DNA of 64,000 nucleotides from CAZGMJ01 sp964526785 (GTDB lineage: Bacteria; Planctomycetota; Phycisphaerae; Sedimentisphaerales; Anaerobacaceae). Positions 35,335 through 44,993 of this stretch are shown here, piece by piece. The position numbers were made by a program, and so were the translations under genes. The stretch spans positions 1 to 64,000 of the forward strand of contig CAZGMJ010000017.1 of NCBI GenBank assembly GCA_964526785.1. Reading direction: 5' to 3'. The notes beneath the pieces are model-generated. The model worked only from the letters and a program-made list of their open reading frames with translations. It was not told where the DNA came from and did not search any database. Positions within the stretch are counted from its first letter, which is position 1; each line of letters starts with the position of its first letter.

Positions 35335-36753
35335 ATGCCCATCAAACGAGACCATTTGATCCGGCTTTGTATCGTCGCGTTCACCCTTGGAACCAATCTG
35401 GCAGCAGATGAGACGGCCTCACAGGCAATCGAACGGCCGTCGGGAACGGAGAGGAAGGCAATAGAGCCTGACACCCTGCCCAATCTGGGGGTCGAGAGCA
35501 CTCTGTCGGATTTTCTTTTGTACGCCGCTCTGAGCAATGCTGAACTGGAGGCTGCATTCAATCGGTGGAGAGCTGCGCTGGAGAGAATCCCTCAGGCTGA
35601 GGCGTTGCCCGATCCGAGGCTGTCGTATCGGCATTTTATGCGTGAGGTGGAAACCCGCGTGGGGCCGCAGCGCCAGGCCTTTGAGCTGAGTCAGCAGTTT
35701 CCCTGGTTCGGCAAGCTCGAACTAGCGGGTGATGCAGCAGCCAAGGTCGCCATGGCCGAACGCCAGCGATATGAAGCGACAAAGCTCCGCGTGTTCTATG
35801 CAGTCAAGAGTGCGTGGTACGAGTATTACTACCTGACGCGTTCGGTCGCCGTCACAGAAGAGAATGCCGAACTGTTGCGCAACGTCGAAGCAGTGGCGCG
35901 CCAGCAGTACGCCGCCGGGCGGACCACGCGGCGAGATGTCATCCGCCTGCAGGTGGAACTCGGTTCGCTCGACGATCGCGCCGAAGCGCTGCGAGATCTC
36001 AAAGGTCCCATGGCTGCAGAACTGAACGCGGCCCTGAATCGTCCGCTCGATGCAGCCGTGCCTGCGATCGCAGACATCGAGCCGGAGTTTATCACGATCG
36101 ACGAAAACGCCGCGGTGGAGGCACTCGACAGACTGAACCCGACGCTCCAGGCAATCGCATATGAAGCTACGAGTGCACATCGCGAGATGGAACTGGCTCG
36201 CAAGAAATACGCACCGGACATTACGCTGGGTCTCAACTACACCGACGTGGGCAGTTCGGATCGGGCGGCCCGATTCGGTGATAACGGGAAAGACGCCGTT
36301 GCAGCGATGATCTCGATCAACATTCCGATCTGGCATGGTTCGTATAGTGCTGCTGTAAGCGAAGCTCATTTGCGACGGTTGAGCAAACTGCAGCAGCGGC
36401 GCGACACGGCAAACAAGCTGAAGGCTGAGCTACAAATGTCGCTTTATCGTCTGCGCGACGGCCGGCGGAAAATCGATCTATATGACAACGCATTACTACC
36501 GAAGGCCCGCGAGTCGTTGAAGGTTACTGAGCAGGCGTTTCGAGCGGGCGACGCATCGTTCGTCGATTTGATCGATGCGCAGCGAACGTACCTGGATTTC
36601 GAGTTGTCGTACGAGCGGGCACTGGCAGACCACCAAAAAGCTCTGGCAAAGATCGAGATGCTTTGTGCCAGGCGGTTCCAAGAGCGATTCGACGTATCGG
36701 CCGAGCAGGAAATCAATGCAATCGATACGGAGCAAATGCCGGAAGGCGGGTAG
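35335..36753 (+). CDS. Outer-membrane efflux channel, TolC/CusC family
   Basis: The 472-residue exported protein has a signal peptide ending near LAADE (residue 25). It contains the two long helical repeats of outer-membrane factors: NRWRAALERIPQAEALPDPRL with LSQQFPWFGKLEL in the first half, and TVASAHREMELARKKY-type and LYRLRDGRRKIDLYDNALLPKARESLKVTEQAFRAGDASFVDLIDAQ segments in the second. It forms the outer-membrane exit duct of a tripartite pump. The next gene starts 6 bases after its stop, so the three genes form an operon. Confidence 0.9.
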   Translation: MPIKRDHLIRLCIVAFTLGTNLAADETASQAIERPSGTERKAIEPDTLPNLGVESTLSDFLLYAALSNAELEAAFNRWRAALERIPQAEALPDPRLSYRHFMREVETRVGPQRQAFELSQQFPWFGKLELAGDAAAKVAMAERQRYEATKLRVFYAVKSAWYEYYYLTRSVAVTEENAELLRNVEAVARQQYAAGRTTRRDVIRLQVELGSLDDRAEALRDLKGPMAAELNAALNRPLDAAVPAIADIEPEFITIDENAAVEALDRLNPTLQAIAYEATSAHREMELARKKYAPDITLGLNYTDVGSSDRAARFGDNGKDAVAAMISINIPIWHGSYSAAVSEAHLRRLSKLQQRRDTANKLKAELQMSLYRLRDGRRKIDLYDNALLPKARESLKVTEQAFRAGDASFVDLIDAQRTYLDFELSYERALADHQKALAKIEMLCARRFQERFDVSAEQEINAIDTEQMPEGG

Positions 36754-36759
36754 CACATC

Positions 36760-38766
36760 ATGAGCAGTAGAGCAATCTGGAAGTGGCTGGGTAAGATCGT
36801 GCTGGTGCTGGTCTGCATCGCTGTGGGCTTTCTGCTTGGAGGCCTTTTTGCCTCGCCGGATGTGAGCGAAGCGCAGCATCAGCATGCTGAAGACGCGTCT
36901 GAGGAAGACACGACATGGACGTGTTCGATGCATCCGCAGATTCGCCTGCCAAATCCGGGGCTGTGCCCGATATGTAATATGGAATTGATACCATTGACGG
37001 CGGCCGGGTCGACAGAAGGCGCGCCGGCGAGCGAACTGGTGGTCAGCGAAGCGGCTGCGGCCCTGATGGACGTTCAAACCGTTCCGGCCGAACGAAGATT
37101 CGTCACGACGAAAGTCCGCCTGGTGGGCAAAGTCGATTATGACGAGACCCGTCTGGCGTACATCACTTCCTGGATACCGGGCCGGCTGGACAGACTGTTC
37201 GTGGATTATACCGGCGTACCGGTTCGCGAGGGAGATCATCTGGTGTCGCTCTACAGTCCCAGGCTGCTGACGGCGCAACAGGAGTTGGTCCAGGCCCTTG
37301 AGACTATTGAACAGACCAAAGAGAGCAATCTTCCGGTTATGCGAGAGACGGCCCAAGCGACTCTGGAGGCGGCGAGGGAGAAATTACGTCTGTGGGGTCT
37401 GACACAGGAGCAGATCGTCGAGATCGAAGAAAGCCGCAAGGTCAGCGATCATATGACCGTTTATGCACCGACCGGGGGGATTGTTATTCACAAGAACGCG
37501 GTCCAAGGCATGTACGTCGAAGAAGGTACCCGCATCTATACTATTGCGGATCTGTCGCAGGTATGGGTCAAGCTCGATGCATATGAATCCGATCTGGAAT
37601 GGCTCCGCTACGGACAAAAGGTCACATTTACGACGGTCGCCTATCCCGGGGAGACGTTCACGGGAACGATTGCGTTTATCGATCCGATTCTGAATTCCAG
37701 GACGCGGACGGCCAAGGTCCGCGTCAACGTACGCAATCCGCAGGGCAAGCTCAAGCCCGAGATGTTTGTTAAGGCCACTGTCGAGGCCCGCCTGGCGGCC
37801 GGCGGCGAAGTCACCGAGCAGGCGATCGCAGGTAAGTGGATATGTCCGATGCATCCGTCGGTTGTAAAGCCCGACGCGGACGAGTGCGACATTTGCGGGA
37901 TGCCGCTGGTAACGGCACAATCGCTCGGCTATGCGGGTGAGGATCCCAATGCGATCGAACCACCTCTGGTCGTCCCGGCTTCGGCACCGCTGATAACCGG
38001 TACGCGTGCCATTGTGTACGTCAAGAAGATGGGGGGCGACAAGCCTACGTTTCAGGGACGTGAAATCGTGCTCGGGCCGCGCGCGGGCGATTATTACCTT
38101 GTGCGGGAAGGGCTGCGGGAAGGCGAACTGGTTGTGGTCAACGGCAACTTCAAGATTGACAGCGCGCTGCAGATACAGGCCAGGCCCAGCATGATGTCCC
38201 CCGACGAGATGCGCGAACCGGCGCACGATCATGCGGGGCATATGGTTGAAGAGAAGGCGCCGAGCGCGGTGATGATGGACGTTTCGCTCGATTCGGACAA
38301 TCGGCGGCAGCTCGGGTCGGTATATGACGGCTATTTCAGGATGCAGAAGGCTCTGGCCGACGACGATGTGGGCGGAGCGGCCGCAGCAGCGGATCAGATG
38401 CTGCAGGCAGTCAATGCAGTCGACGCCTCGGCTTTGCCTGAGGAGGCGGCAGCATTGTGGAACAGCAAAGCAAACCGGCTGCGTTCGCTGCTCTCGCGAA
38501 TGGATGCACAGGATGCCATACAACAGATGCGGGAAGGCTTCTACACGATCTCCCAGCATATGATCGCTATGGCGAAATCGCTCGGTCCATTCGCCTCCGA
38601 TACGGTATATCTCATGTACTGTCCGATGGCGTTCGACGACAGCGGAGCCCAGTGGCTCCAGGACAACGATCAGTTGCTGAATCCCTATTTCGGCGAGACC
38701 ATGCTCAAGTGCGGCTCGGTCGAGCAGGCAATATCGAGGGCCGATGCGGACGCGGAAAAGGAGTAG
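36760..38766 (+). CDS. CusB/CzcB-type periplasmic adaptor with two heavy-metal-binding domains and a C-terminal DUF3347-like domain
   Basis: The 668-residue protein has an N-terminal membrane anchor (about 10-28). A first heavy-metal-binding zinc-ribbon-like module is at about 50-80 (CSMHP...CPICNMEL). The HlyD-type barrel-sandwich and beta-barrel region includes VGKVDYDETRLAYITSW and AVQGMYVEEGTRIYTIADLS. A second such module is at about 364-392 (CPMHP...CDICGMPL). The C-terminal domain (about 505-660) resembles DUF3347: GYFRMQKALADDD and YLMYCPMAF with His and Met residues. Usual CusB has at most one such module. It links the inner-membrane pump to the outer-membrane channel and may pass copper or silver to the pump. 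Confidence 0.88.
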   Translation: MSSRAIWKWLGKIVLVLVCIAVGFLLGGLFASPDVSEAQHQHAEDASEEDTTWTCSMHPQIRLPNPGLCPICNMELIPLTAAGSTEGAPASELVVSEAAAALMDVQTVPAERRFVTTKVRLVGKVDYDETRLAYITSWIPGRLDRLFVDYTGVPVREGDHLVSLYSPRLLTAQQELVQALETIEQTKESNLPVMRETAQATLEAAREKLRLWGLTQEQIVEIEESRKVSDHMTVYAPTGGIVIHKNAVQGMYVEEGTRIYTIADLSQVWVKLDAYESDLEWLRYGQKVTFTTVAYPGETFTGTIAFIDPILNSRTRTAKVRVNVRNPQGKLKPEMFVKATVEARLAAGGEVTEQAIAGKWICPMHPSVVKPDADECDICGMPLVTAQSLGYAGEDPNAIEPPLVVPASAPLITGTRAIVYVKKMGGDKPTFQGREIVLGPRAGDYYLVREGLREGELVVVNGNFKIDSALQIQARPSMMSPDEMREPAHDHAGHMVEEKAPSAVMMDVSLDSDNRRQLGSVYDGYFRMQKALADDDVGGAAAAADQMLQAVNAVDASALPEEAAALWNSKANRLRSLLSRMDAQDAIQQMREGFYTISQHMIAMAKSLGPFASDTVYLMYCPMAFDDSGAQWLQDNDQLLNPYFGETMLKCGSVEQAISRADADAEKE

Positions 38767-38767
38767 T

Positions 38768-41700
38768 ATGGCACAGGAACTACTGCCCGAGCAGACCATC
38801 GAACAACAGTCGCTGGTTGGCAGAATTATCCGTTTCTGCCTGACCAACAAGCTCGTTGTTTTTCTCGTAGTGGTTCTAATCATCGGATGGGGGATCATGG
38901 TCGCTCCGTTTGACTGGGATATCGCAGGACTGCCGAGGCGGCCCGTTCCGGTCGATGCGATTCCGGATATCGGTGAGAATCAGCAGATCGTGTTCACCGA
39001 GTGGATGGGCCGCTCCCCACAGGACGTCGAGGATCAGGTCAGCTATCCACTGACGGTTGCGCTGCTGGGGGTGCCCGGCGTCAAGACGGTGCGCAGCTAT
39101 TCGATGTTCGGCTTTTCCTCAGTCTATATCATCTTCAAGGAGGACGTGGATTTCTACTGGTCGCGGACGCGGGTGCTGGAGAAGCTCAACAGCCTTCCGG
39201 CCGGCACGCTGCCCGAAGGTGTACAGCCCACGCTCGGGCCCGATGCGACCGCACTGGGTCAGATATTCTGGTACACGCTCGAGGGTCGCGATCCCGACGG
39301 AGAACCCGCCGGCGGCTGGGACCTGGAAGAATTGCGCACCATCCAGGACTGGTACGTCCGTTATGGATTGCTGGCAGCCGAGGGTGTCAGCGAAGTGGCC
39401 TCCGTCGGCGGCTTTGTGCGTGAATATCAGGTGGATGTCGATCCCGATGCGATGCGGGCATATGGCGTGACTTTCCAGGATGTGTATTCGGCGGTCAAGA
39501 GTTCCAACGTGGATGTCGGAGCCAAGACGATTGAGCTCAATCGCGTGGAGTATTTCATCCGGGGAATCGGTTTTATCGAGGACGTCGAAGACATCCGGGA
39601 GAGCGTCGTCAAGGTGGTGGACAACGTTCCCGTTCTGGTTCGGGACGTTGCCACAGTGGCGCTCGGACCGGCTCTGCGCCGGGGTGCTCTGGACAAGGGC
39701 GGGGCGGAGGCGGTAGGCGGTGTCGTGGTCGCCCGGTATGGAGAGAATCCGCTGGCGGTGATCAAGAACGCCAAAGAGCGCATCGAACAGATCAGCCCTG
39801 GTCTGCCGGAAAAGGTGCATATCGATTTCAAGCAGGTCTCAGCCGAACGTGTGCGCATTTACGCGCAGCAGCACGGCTTCGAGGCATACGCGGGGGCGAC
39901 ACTCAATCTGAATGCATGGCTGACGCATCTGCGGAGTATACCATCCGAGCAGCGGCCCGCATGGGCGACTATCAGCAAGGTGACTATCGTTCCGTTCTAC
40001 GACCGCACGGGGCTGATCTACGAAACGCTCGGCACGCTATACAATGCACTGACAGAGGAAATTCTCATCACGATCATTGTCGTTATCCTGATGGTGATGC
40101 ATTTGCGCAGCAGCATCCTGATCAGCGGCTTGCTGCCGATTGCGGTGCTGATGTGCTTTATCGCCATGAAGACCTTTGGGGTCGATGCCAATATCGTCGC
40201 CCTCTCCGGTATTGCCATAGCCATCGGCACGATGGTGGATATGGGAATCGTCATCTGTGAGAACATTCTGCGCAACCTTGACGAGGCGCCGGCCGACGAA
40301 CCGAGGCTGGAGGTCATTCACCGAGCGGCCAGCGAGGTCGGCGGCGCAGTGCTGACGGCGGTGGCAACAACCGTGATCAGCTTTCTACCGGTTTTCACGA
40401 TGATCGGGGCCGAGGGCAAGCTCTTCAAGCCGCTGGCGTTCACCAAGACATTCGCACTGATCGCCTCGGTAATAACGGCTTTGACTATTATTCCGCCGGC
40501 GGCGCATATTCTATTCTGCGGGAGAATAAGCGGCCGCCGCCTGCGATTCATTGTGCATCTGCTGCTCGTACTCGTGGGGGTGGCGGCGGGATTTCTGCTG
40601 GTCTGGTGGGCGGGCCTGGCGCTGGTGCTGTTCGGGCTGTACCACCTGAGCGAGCCGTATCTGCCGCGCCGTGTCGGCCGATACGGGCCGTGGCTGGCGA
40701 ACCTGCTGGCAGTGATCTTCGTCGGCGTCATTCTCAGCGAACACTGGGAACCGCTGGGACCTCAGCGAGGCTTTGCCCGAAACTTCATCTTCCTGGCAAT
40801 GCTGGTGGCGGTCCTGCTCGGCTTCTTCCGGCTGTTTCAGTTGGCCTATCCGTATATCCTCAGATGGTGCCTGCGGCACAAACTGCTCTTTCTGCTGCTG
40901 CCCGCGCTGCTGTTGGTGCTGGGCGCCAGCATCTGGCTCGGATTCGACACGGTGTTCGCCCCCATTCCCAATGCGGCGGCACAGGTGGGCATCGAGCCCG
41001 AGCGGATCAAATCCACCACCTTCTGGGTTTCGGGCAATGAGGCTTTTCCCGGGTTAGGCAAGGAATTCATGCCGCCGCTCGATGAAGGCTCCTTCCTGCT
41101 GATGCCGACCACTATGGTGCACGCATCCATCGGCGAGGCCATTGACATTCTGGCCAAGCAGGACAAGGCCCTGCAGAGCATACCGGAAGTCGAATCGGTC
41201 GTGGGCAAAATCGGTCGGGCCGAAACGCCGCTGGATCCGGCCCCGATATCCATGATCGAAACCGTCATCAATTATCGAACCGAGTATATCACCAACAAGG
41301 ATGGCAATCGGCTGACGTTCAAATACAACACGGAGACCGATGAATTTGTACGCGATGAGGCGGGGCGCCTGATTCCCGACCCGCACGGTCGGCCGTTTCG
41401 TCAGTGGCGGGAGCATATTGAATCGCCGGACGACATATGGGATGCAATTGTCGAGGCTACCGAGATACCGGGAACCACGTCGGCGCCTAAACTCCAGCCC
41501 ATCGCGGCGCGTATCGTGATGCTGCAAAGCGGGATGCGGGCGCCGATGGGGGTGAAAGTCAAGGGGCCCAGCCTGGAACGAATCGAGGATGTGGCGCTGG
41601 AGATCGAGAGCCTGCTCAAGGAAGTGCCGTCGGTAGAACCAGCCGCTGTGATCGCGGACCGGATCGTAGGCAAGCCATATATCCACATCATTCCCGACCG

Positions 41701-42754
41701 ACAGCAACTCGCGCGCTACGGGGTGACCATGCGGCGTTTTCAGGATGTGGTGGAAGTAGCCATCGGGGGCCGCCAGGTTACACAGACCGTGGAAGGCCGG
41801 GAGCGATTCGCAGTCCGCATTCGCTATCAGCGCGAACTGCGCGACGATCTCGACAAACTCGGCGATATCCTCGTGCCCGGGGCCGAAGGGGCACAGATTC
41901 CGCTGTCGCAGGTGGCGGATATCGAGTACGTTCGCGGGCCCCAGGTGATCAAGAGCGAAGATACGTTTCTGATCGGATATGTGCTGTTCGATAAGAAACC
42001 GGGCTACGCCGAAGTGGATGTTGTCGAACAATGCCAGCAGTATCTGCGGCAAGCCAGAGCGCAGGGACGCTTTGTGTTGCCGGCCGGCGTGAGCTACACA
42101 TTTGCCGGCAGCTATGAGAACCAGATTCGTTCGCAGAAGACGCTCGCCGTAGTGCTGCCGCTCGCATTGTTCGTGATCTTCATGATCCTGTATCTGCAGT
42201 TCCGCTCGGTGGTTACCACCGCACTGGTTTTCAGCGGCATCATGGTCGCATGGTCAGGCGGATTTCTGATGATCTGGTTTTACGGCCAGGACTGGTTCCT
42301 CGATTTTTCTGTCTTCGGCGTCAATATGCGGCATCTGTTCCAGATTCAGCCGATCAATTTGAGCGTGGCGGTCTGGGTGGGCTTTTTGGCGCTATTCGGA
42401 ATCGCCTCGGACGACGGCGTGGTGATATCGACCTACCTGGATCAATCGTTCCGCGACAGAAAGACAACGACGATTGATGAGCTGCGAGAGGCCACGGTGG
42501 CCGCGGGGACTCGGCGGGTCCGGCCGTGTCTTATGACCACGGCAACGACTATTCTGGCGCTGATCCCCGTATTGACTTCCACCGGACGCGGAAGCGATGT
42601 CATGGTGCCCATGGCAATTCCCTCCGTCGGCGGTATGGCCATCGAAGTTGTGACCATGCTTATCGTGCCGGTGCTGTACTGCGCGGTCAAAGAGTTCAAG
42701 CTCAGAGCCAATATCCGGGACGCACATCTCCAGCAACACGAGGCGCAAGAGTAA
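38768..42754 (+). CDS. CusA/CzcA-type heavy-metal RND efflux pump, enlarged
   Basis: The 1328-residue inner-membrane protein carries the heavy-metal-efflux RND signatures. These are PVPVDAIPDIGENQQIVFTEW near the N-terminus, PQDVEDQVSYPLT, and GIAIAIGTMVDMGIVICEN with the essential Asp and Glu of the proton relay. A second half has SDDGVVISTYLDQ and RPCLMTTATT. Family members are about 1040-1050 residues. The extra length includes an insertion of several membrane helices at about residues 590-725 and a long periplasmic insert around 860-900. It expels Cu/Ag- or Co/Zn/Cd-type metal from periplasm or cytoplasm; the specific ion cannot be read with confidence. A GGAG site and the start overlap with the adaptor's end support ATG 38768. 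Confidence 0.92.
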   Translation: MAQELLPEQTIEQQSLVGRIIRFCLTNKLVVFLVVVLIIGWGIMVAPFDWDIAGLPRRPVPVDAIPDIGENQQIVFTEWMGRSPQDVEDQVSYPLTVALLGVPGVKTVRSYSMFGFSSVYIIFKEDVDFYWSRTRVLEKLNSLPAGTLPEGVQPTLGPDATALGQIFWYTLEGRDPDGEPAGGWDLEELRTIQDWYVRYGLLAAEGVSEVASVGGFVREYQVDVDPDAMRAYGVTFQDVYSAVKSSNVDVGAKTIELNRVEYFIRGIGFIEDVEDIRESVVKVVDNVPVLVRDVATVALGPALRRGALDKGGAEAVGGVVVARYGENPLAVIKNAKERIEQISPGLPEKVHIDFKQVSAERVRIYAQQHGFEAYAGATLNLNAWLTHLRSIPSEQRPAWATISKVTIVPFYDRTGLIYETLGTLYNALTEEILITIIVVILMVMHLRSSILISGLLPIAVLMCFIAMKTFGVDANIVALSGIAIAIGTMVDMGIVICENILRNLDEAPADEPRLEVIHRAASEVGGAVLTAVATTVISFLPVFTMIGAEGKLFKPLAFTKTFALIASVITALTIIPPAAHILFCGRISGRRLRFIVHLLLVLVGVAAGFLLVWWAGLALVLFGLYHLSEPYLPRRVGRYGPWLANLLAVIFVGVILSEHWEPLGPQRGFARNFIFLAMLVAVLLGFFRLFQLAYPYILRWCLRHKLLFLLLPALLLVLGASIWLGFDTVFAPIPNAAAQVGIEPERIKSTTFWVSGNEAFPGLGKEFMPPLDEGSFLLMPTTMVHASIGEAIDILAKQDKALQSIPEVESVVGKIGRAETPLDPAPISMIETVINYRTEYITNKDGNRLTFKYNTETDEFVRDEAGRLIPDPHGRPFRQWREHIESPDDIWDAIVEATEIPGTTSAPKLQPIAARIVMLQSGMRAPMGVKVKGPSLERIEDVALEIESLLKEVPSVEPAAVIADRIVGKPYIHIIPDRQQLARYGVTMRRFQDVVEVAIGGRQVTQTVEGRERFAVRIRYQRELRDDLDKLGDILVPGAEGAQIPLSQVADIEYVRGPQVIKSEDTFLIGYVLFDKKPGYAEVDVVEQCQQYLRQARAQGRFVLPAGVSYTFAGSYENQIRSQKTLAVVLPLALFVIFMILYLQFRSVVTTALVFSGIMVAWSGGFLMIWFYGQDWFLDFSVFGVNMRHLFQIQPINLSVAVWVGFLALFGIASDDGVVISTYLDQSFRDRKTTTIDELREATVAAGTRRVRPCLMTTATTILALIPVLTSTGRGSDVMVPMAIPSVGGMAIEVVTMLIVPVLYCAVKEFKLRANIRDAHLQQHEAQE

Positions 42755-42801
42755 TATCCATCAGTTGGCGATCAGACAGGCAGATATGGGGCCGGCGGTC
42801 G

Positions 42802-43794
42802 TTACGGGCACTGGCCATGTCGCAGATAATGCGAGCGTTCGGCTGTGTTCTTGATGCTGTAGGGGCTGTCAATGGCAACGGCTTTTCCCCAGGGGTCGTT
42901 CGCCCAGTGGCCGAACTGCTTATCGGTCGTAACTGAATGGCCATCGTATTTGCCCTTGCCGCCGCACCACCAGACCCATGCCAGCCAGCCGATCTGCTTC
43001 TCGTGACAGGTCTTGATGATGAACTCGTAATCAATCGGGTTCTTGTGAAAGACGCCCTTCTGAGAGAACTCCCCGACGATCATACACAAGTCCTTTTCGA
43101 TGGCCCCATCTATTGCATCGACATAGCGCTGATGCGGCTGTTTCGTATCCCATGGATGCCAGGAAAACAGGACGTTGCGATCCGGATCCTGCTCGACGAG
43201 ATAGGGGCCGTTATCGAGGATGTAGTTTTCGCCCCGTCCCCAATGGGCCGCGTCGATAATGAGCGGCATGTGCAGGCCCGCCCGGCGCATGCGCTTGAGC
43301 GCATCGGCGTAACGCGTTCGGTACTCCTGGTCAGTAACGTCGCGCTTACCCGCTTCGTTGGCAATATTGACGATCAGACAATCCTCGTGTTTGCGCAGGA
43401 CCTCAACGATACTCGGACGGCACCAGAAGTCGATGCAACGCTCCAGGTTCTCCCACTTGCCGGTGGCGTCCCACACACAAGGAATCGGAATCATCTTTTC
43501 GGCGCGGCAATTCGCAATCGTACGATCCAGTTCAGCCGGCGTTCCACCCGGTTGCACCTTCCAGAAGATACGGCAGCAATTCGCACCGGTTTGGGCTATT
43601 TCGGGATAGGTCTGCTTTCCCGTGCGATCCCAGTAGATGATCATGGCGTTGAAACCACGGAGGATCACCTTCTGGCCGCAACGGTCGTAGAGATGCCGGC
43701 CGTCGACATACATCGTCCCGGCAGTCCGATCTGCGTAGCACACTTGAATAGCGACAATTAAAATGAGCGAGATAGTACGGCATTTCGGTTTCAT
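42802..43794 (-). CDS. GH5-like secreted glycoside hydrolase (cellulase/mannanase type)
   Basis: The 330-residue exported protein has a signal peptide (about 1-21) and a single (beta/alpha)8 barrel of the GH5/clan A type. The start GTMYVDGRHLYDRCGQKVILRGFN is typical of mannanase/cellulase relatives. The catalytic acid/base is in VNIANEAG (Glu147) and the nucleophile in MIVGEFS (Glu242). An active-site His is in SWHPWDT and a Trp-rich strand in WLAWVWW. It probably cuts a beta-1,4-glucan or mannan. The ATG at 43794 follows GGGAG. It is convergent with the metal-efflux operon and 161 bases downstream of the polyamine operon. Confidence 0.82.
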   Translation of the reverse strand: MKPKCRTISLILIVAIQVCYADRTAGTMYVDGRHLYDRCGQKVILRGFNAMIIYWDRTGKQTYPEIAQTGANCCRIFWKVQPGGTPAELDRTIANCRAEKMIPIPCVWDATGKWENLERCIDFWCRPSIVEVLRKHEDCLIVNIANEAGKRDVTDQEYRTRYADALKRMRRAGLHMPLIIDAAHWGRGENYILDNGPYLVEQDPDRNVLFSWHPWDTKQPHQRYVDAIDGAIEKDLCMIVGEFSQKGVFHKNPIDYEFIIKTCHEKQIGWLAWVWWCGGKGKYDGHSVTTDKQFGHWANDPWGKAVAIDSPYSIKNTAERSHYLRHGQCP

Positions 43795-43955
43795 GATGGC
43801 TCCCAATAATCGTAGCTGCTTGCGGGCTCTTCGACAGCGGGCCCGGAACGTTTCTTCGTCACCCTTGTACCGAATTGCCGCAAACAATGCAAATCAGAGG
43901 AACTCGGCGTCCTGACAGGTATCGCGGTTCAGGCCATGTCCACAGTAGAAAGCGA

Positions 43956-44993
43956 TCACGCGGATACTTGCGCCTTCGGGTCGAACAGTCTGGACCACGA
44001 TCGAGCTTCGCGGCTCTGCCAGCACTTCGAGTGATAGATGTAGCTGGCGATGAGCGGCAGAACGCTAGTCGCCTCCGCATACACCATCTGTTCGTAGCTG
44101 GTATCCACCTTGCCCCAGGAGGAAGCTTCCTTCAGCGTAGAACTCGAACAGGCGCCGTCGCGCGAATCGGCCACGGTGATCTGGACCGCATACTTGTGCA
44201 TGGGCACGTCATGTCCGAGCACCTCGGCGCACACAACCGTATCCTGTGCAAAATTCTTGGGCACGCCGCCCCCGACCATGAACAATCCCGAAGATACCGA
44301 TTTCAGTTTAATCTGCGTCAATTCGCGGAAGTCTCTGACCGAATCTATCGAGACGTGGCGGTCCGGGTTATTGTGCTGATGCAGGACAAGTCCGAAACCG
44401 GCCGATGAATCGGAAAAGGCGGGGCAGAATATCGGGACGTCCTTCTCGAAGGCCGTCTGCACCAATGAGGCGGGTTTCTCTGCATTGTCCATGAGATAGC
44501 GTCCCATCTCCCGAACGATCTCGCGCGAGGAATACGGTCGCGGATCGAGCGAATCGGCAATCTTGCGAACCGTATTGTCGCAAACTTGAAGCTGCTCCTC
44601 GTCGATGTAGGTGTCATAGATGCGATCGATGTATACGGAACGCAACTGCGAATCGTCCACGTAGGGCGTTCCTTTGTAGTGATGGAAGCCCAGCGCCTCG
44701 AAGAAGTCCATATCGACAATAGCCGCACCCGTGGCAACTATCGCATCGACCATGTTGTGCCTGACCATGTCGGCGTATATCTGCATGCACCCGGCGGCGC
44801 TGGTCGAGCCCGCCAGACACAGAATAACGGTGCAGTCCGGATCATCAAGCATCATTTTGTAGATATCGGCGGCCCGGGCGGTATCACGCGCGGTAAATGA
44901 CATATCCCGCATCGCCTCGATGATCGTTGTGGCGTCGAATGAGGTGATGTCAATGTGCTTGACAACGTTTTTGAGGAAATCACCCTTTTTCAT
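43956..44993 (-). CDS. Deoxyhypusine-synthase-like protein (possible homospermidine synthase)
   Basis: The 345-residue cytosolic protein belongs to the deoxyhypusine synthase (DHS) family: NAD-binding GGGVPKNF near residues 241-248 and the EASSWGK segment, where Lys295 corresponds to the lysine that forms the covalent aminobutyl intermediate in DHS. The domain order and SSGLFMV strand also match. Bacteria lack eIF5A, so the classical substrate is absent. Known bacterial and plant DHS relatives make sym-homospermidine from putrescine and spermidine or from two putrescines. The gene overlaps the agmatinase-like gene by four bases, which makes a polyamine product from putrescine the best inference. 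The exact reaction is unproven. Confidence 0.85.
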   Translation of the reverse strand: MKKGDFLKNVVKHIDITSFDATTIIEAMRDMSFTARDTARAADIYKMMLDDPDCTVILCLAGSTSAAGCMQIYADMVRHNMVDAIVATGAAIVDMDFFEALGFHHYKGTPYVDDSQLRSVYIDRIYDTYIDEEQLQVCDNTVRKIADSLDPRPYSSREIVREMGRYLMDNAEKPASLVQTAFEKDVPIFCPAFSDSSAGFGLVLHQHNNPDRHVSIDSVRDFRELTQIKLKSVSSGLFMVGGGVPKNFAQDTVVCAEVLGHDVPMHKYAVQITVADSRDGACSSSTLKEASSWGKVDTSYEQMVYAEATSVLPLIASYIYHSKCWQSREARSWSRLFDPKAQVSA

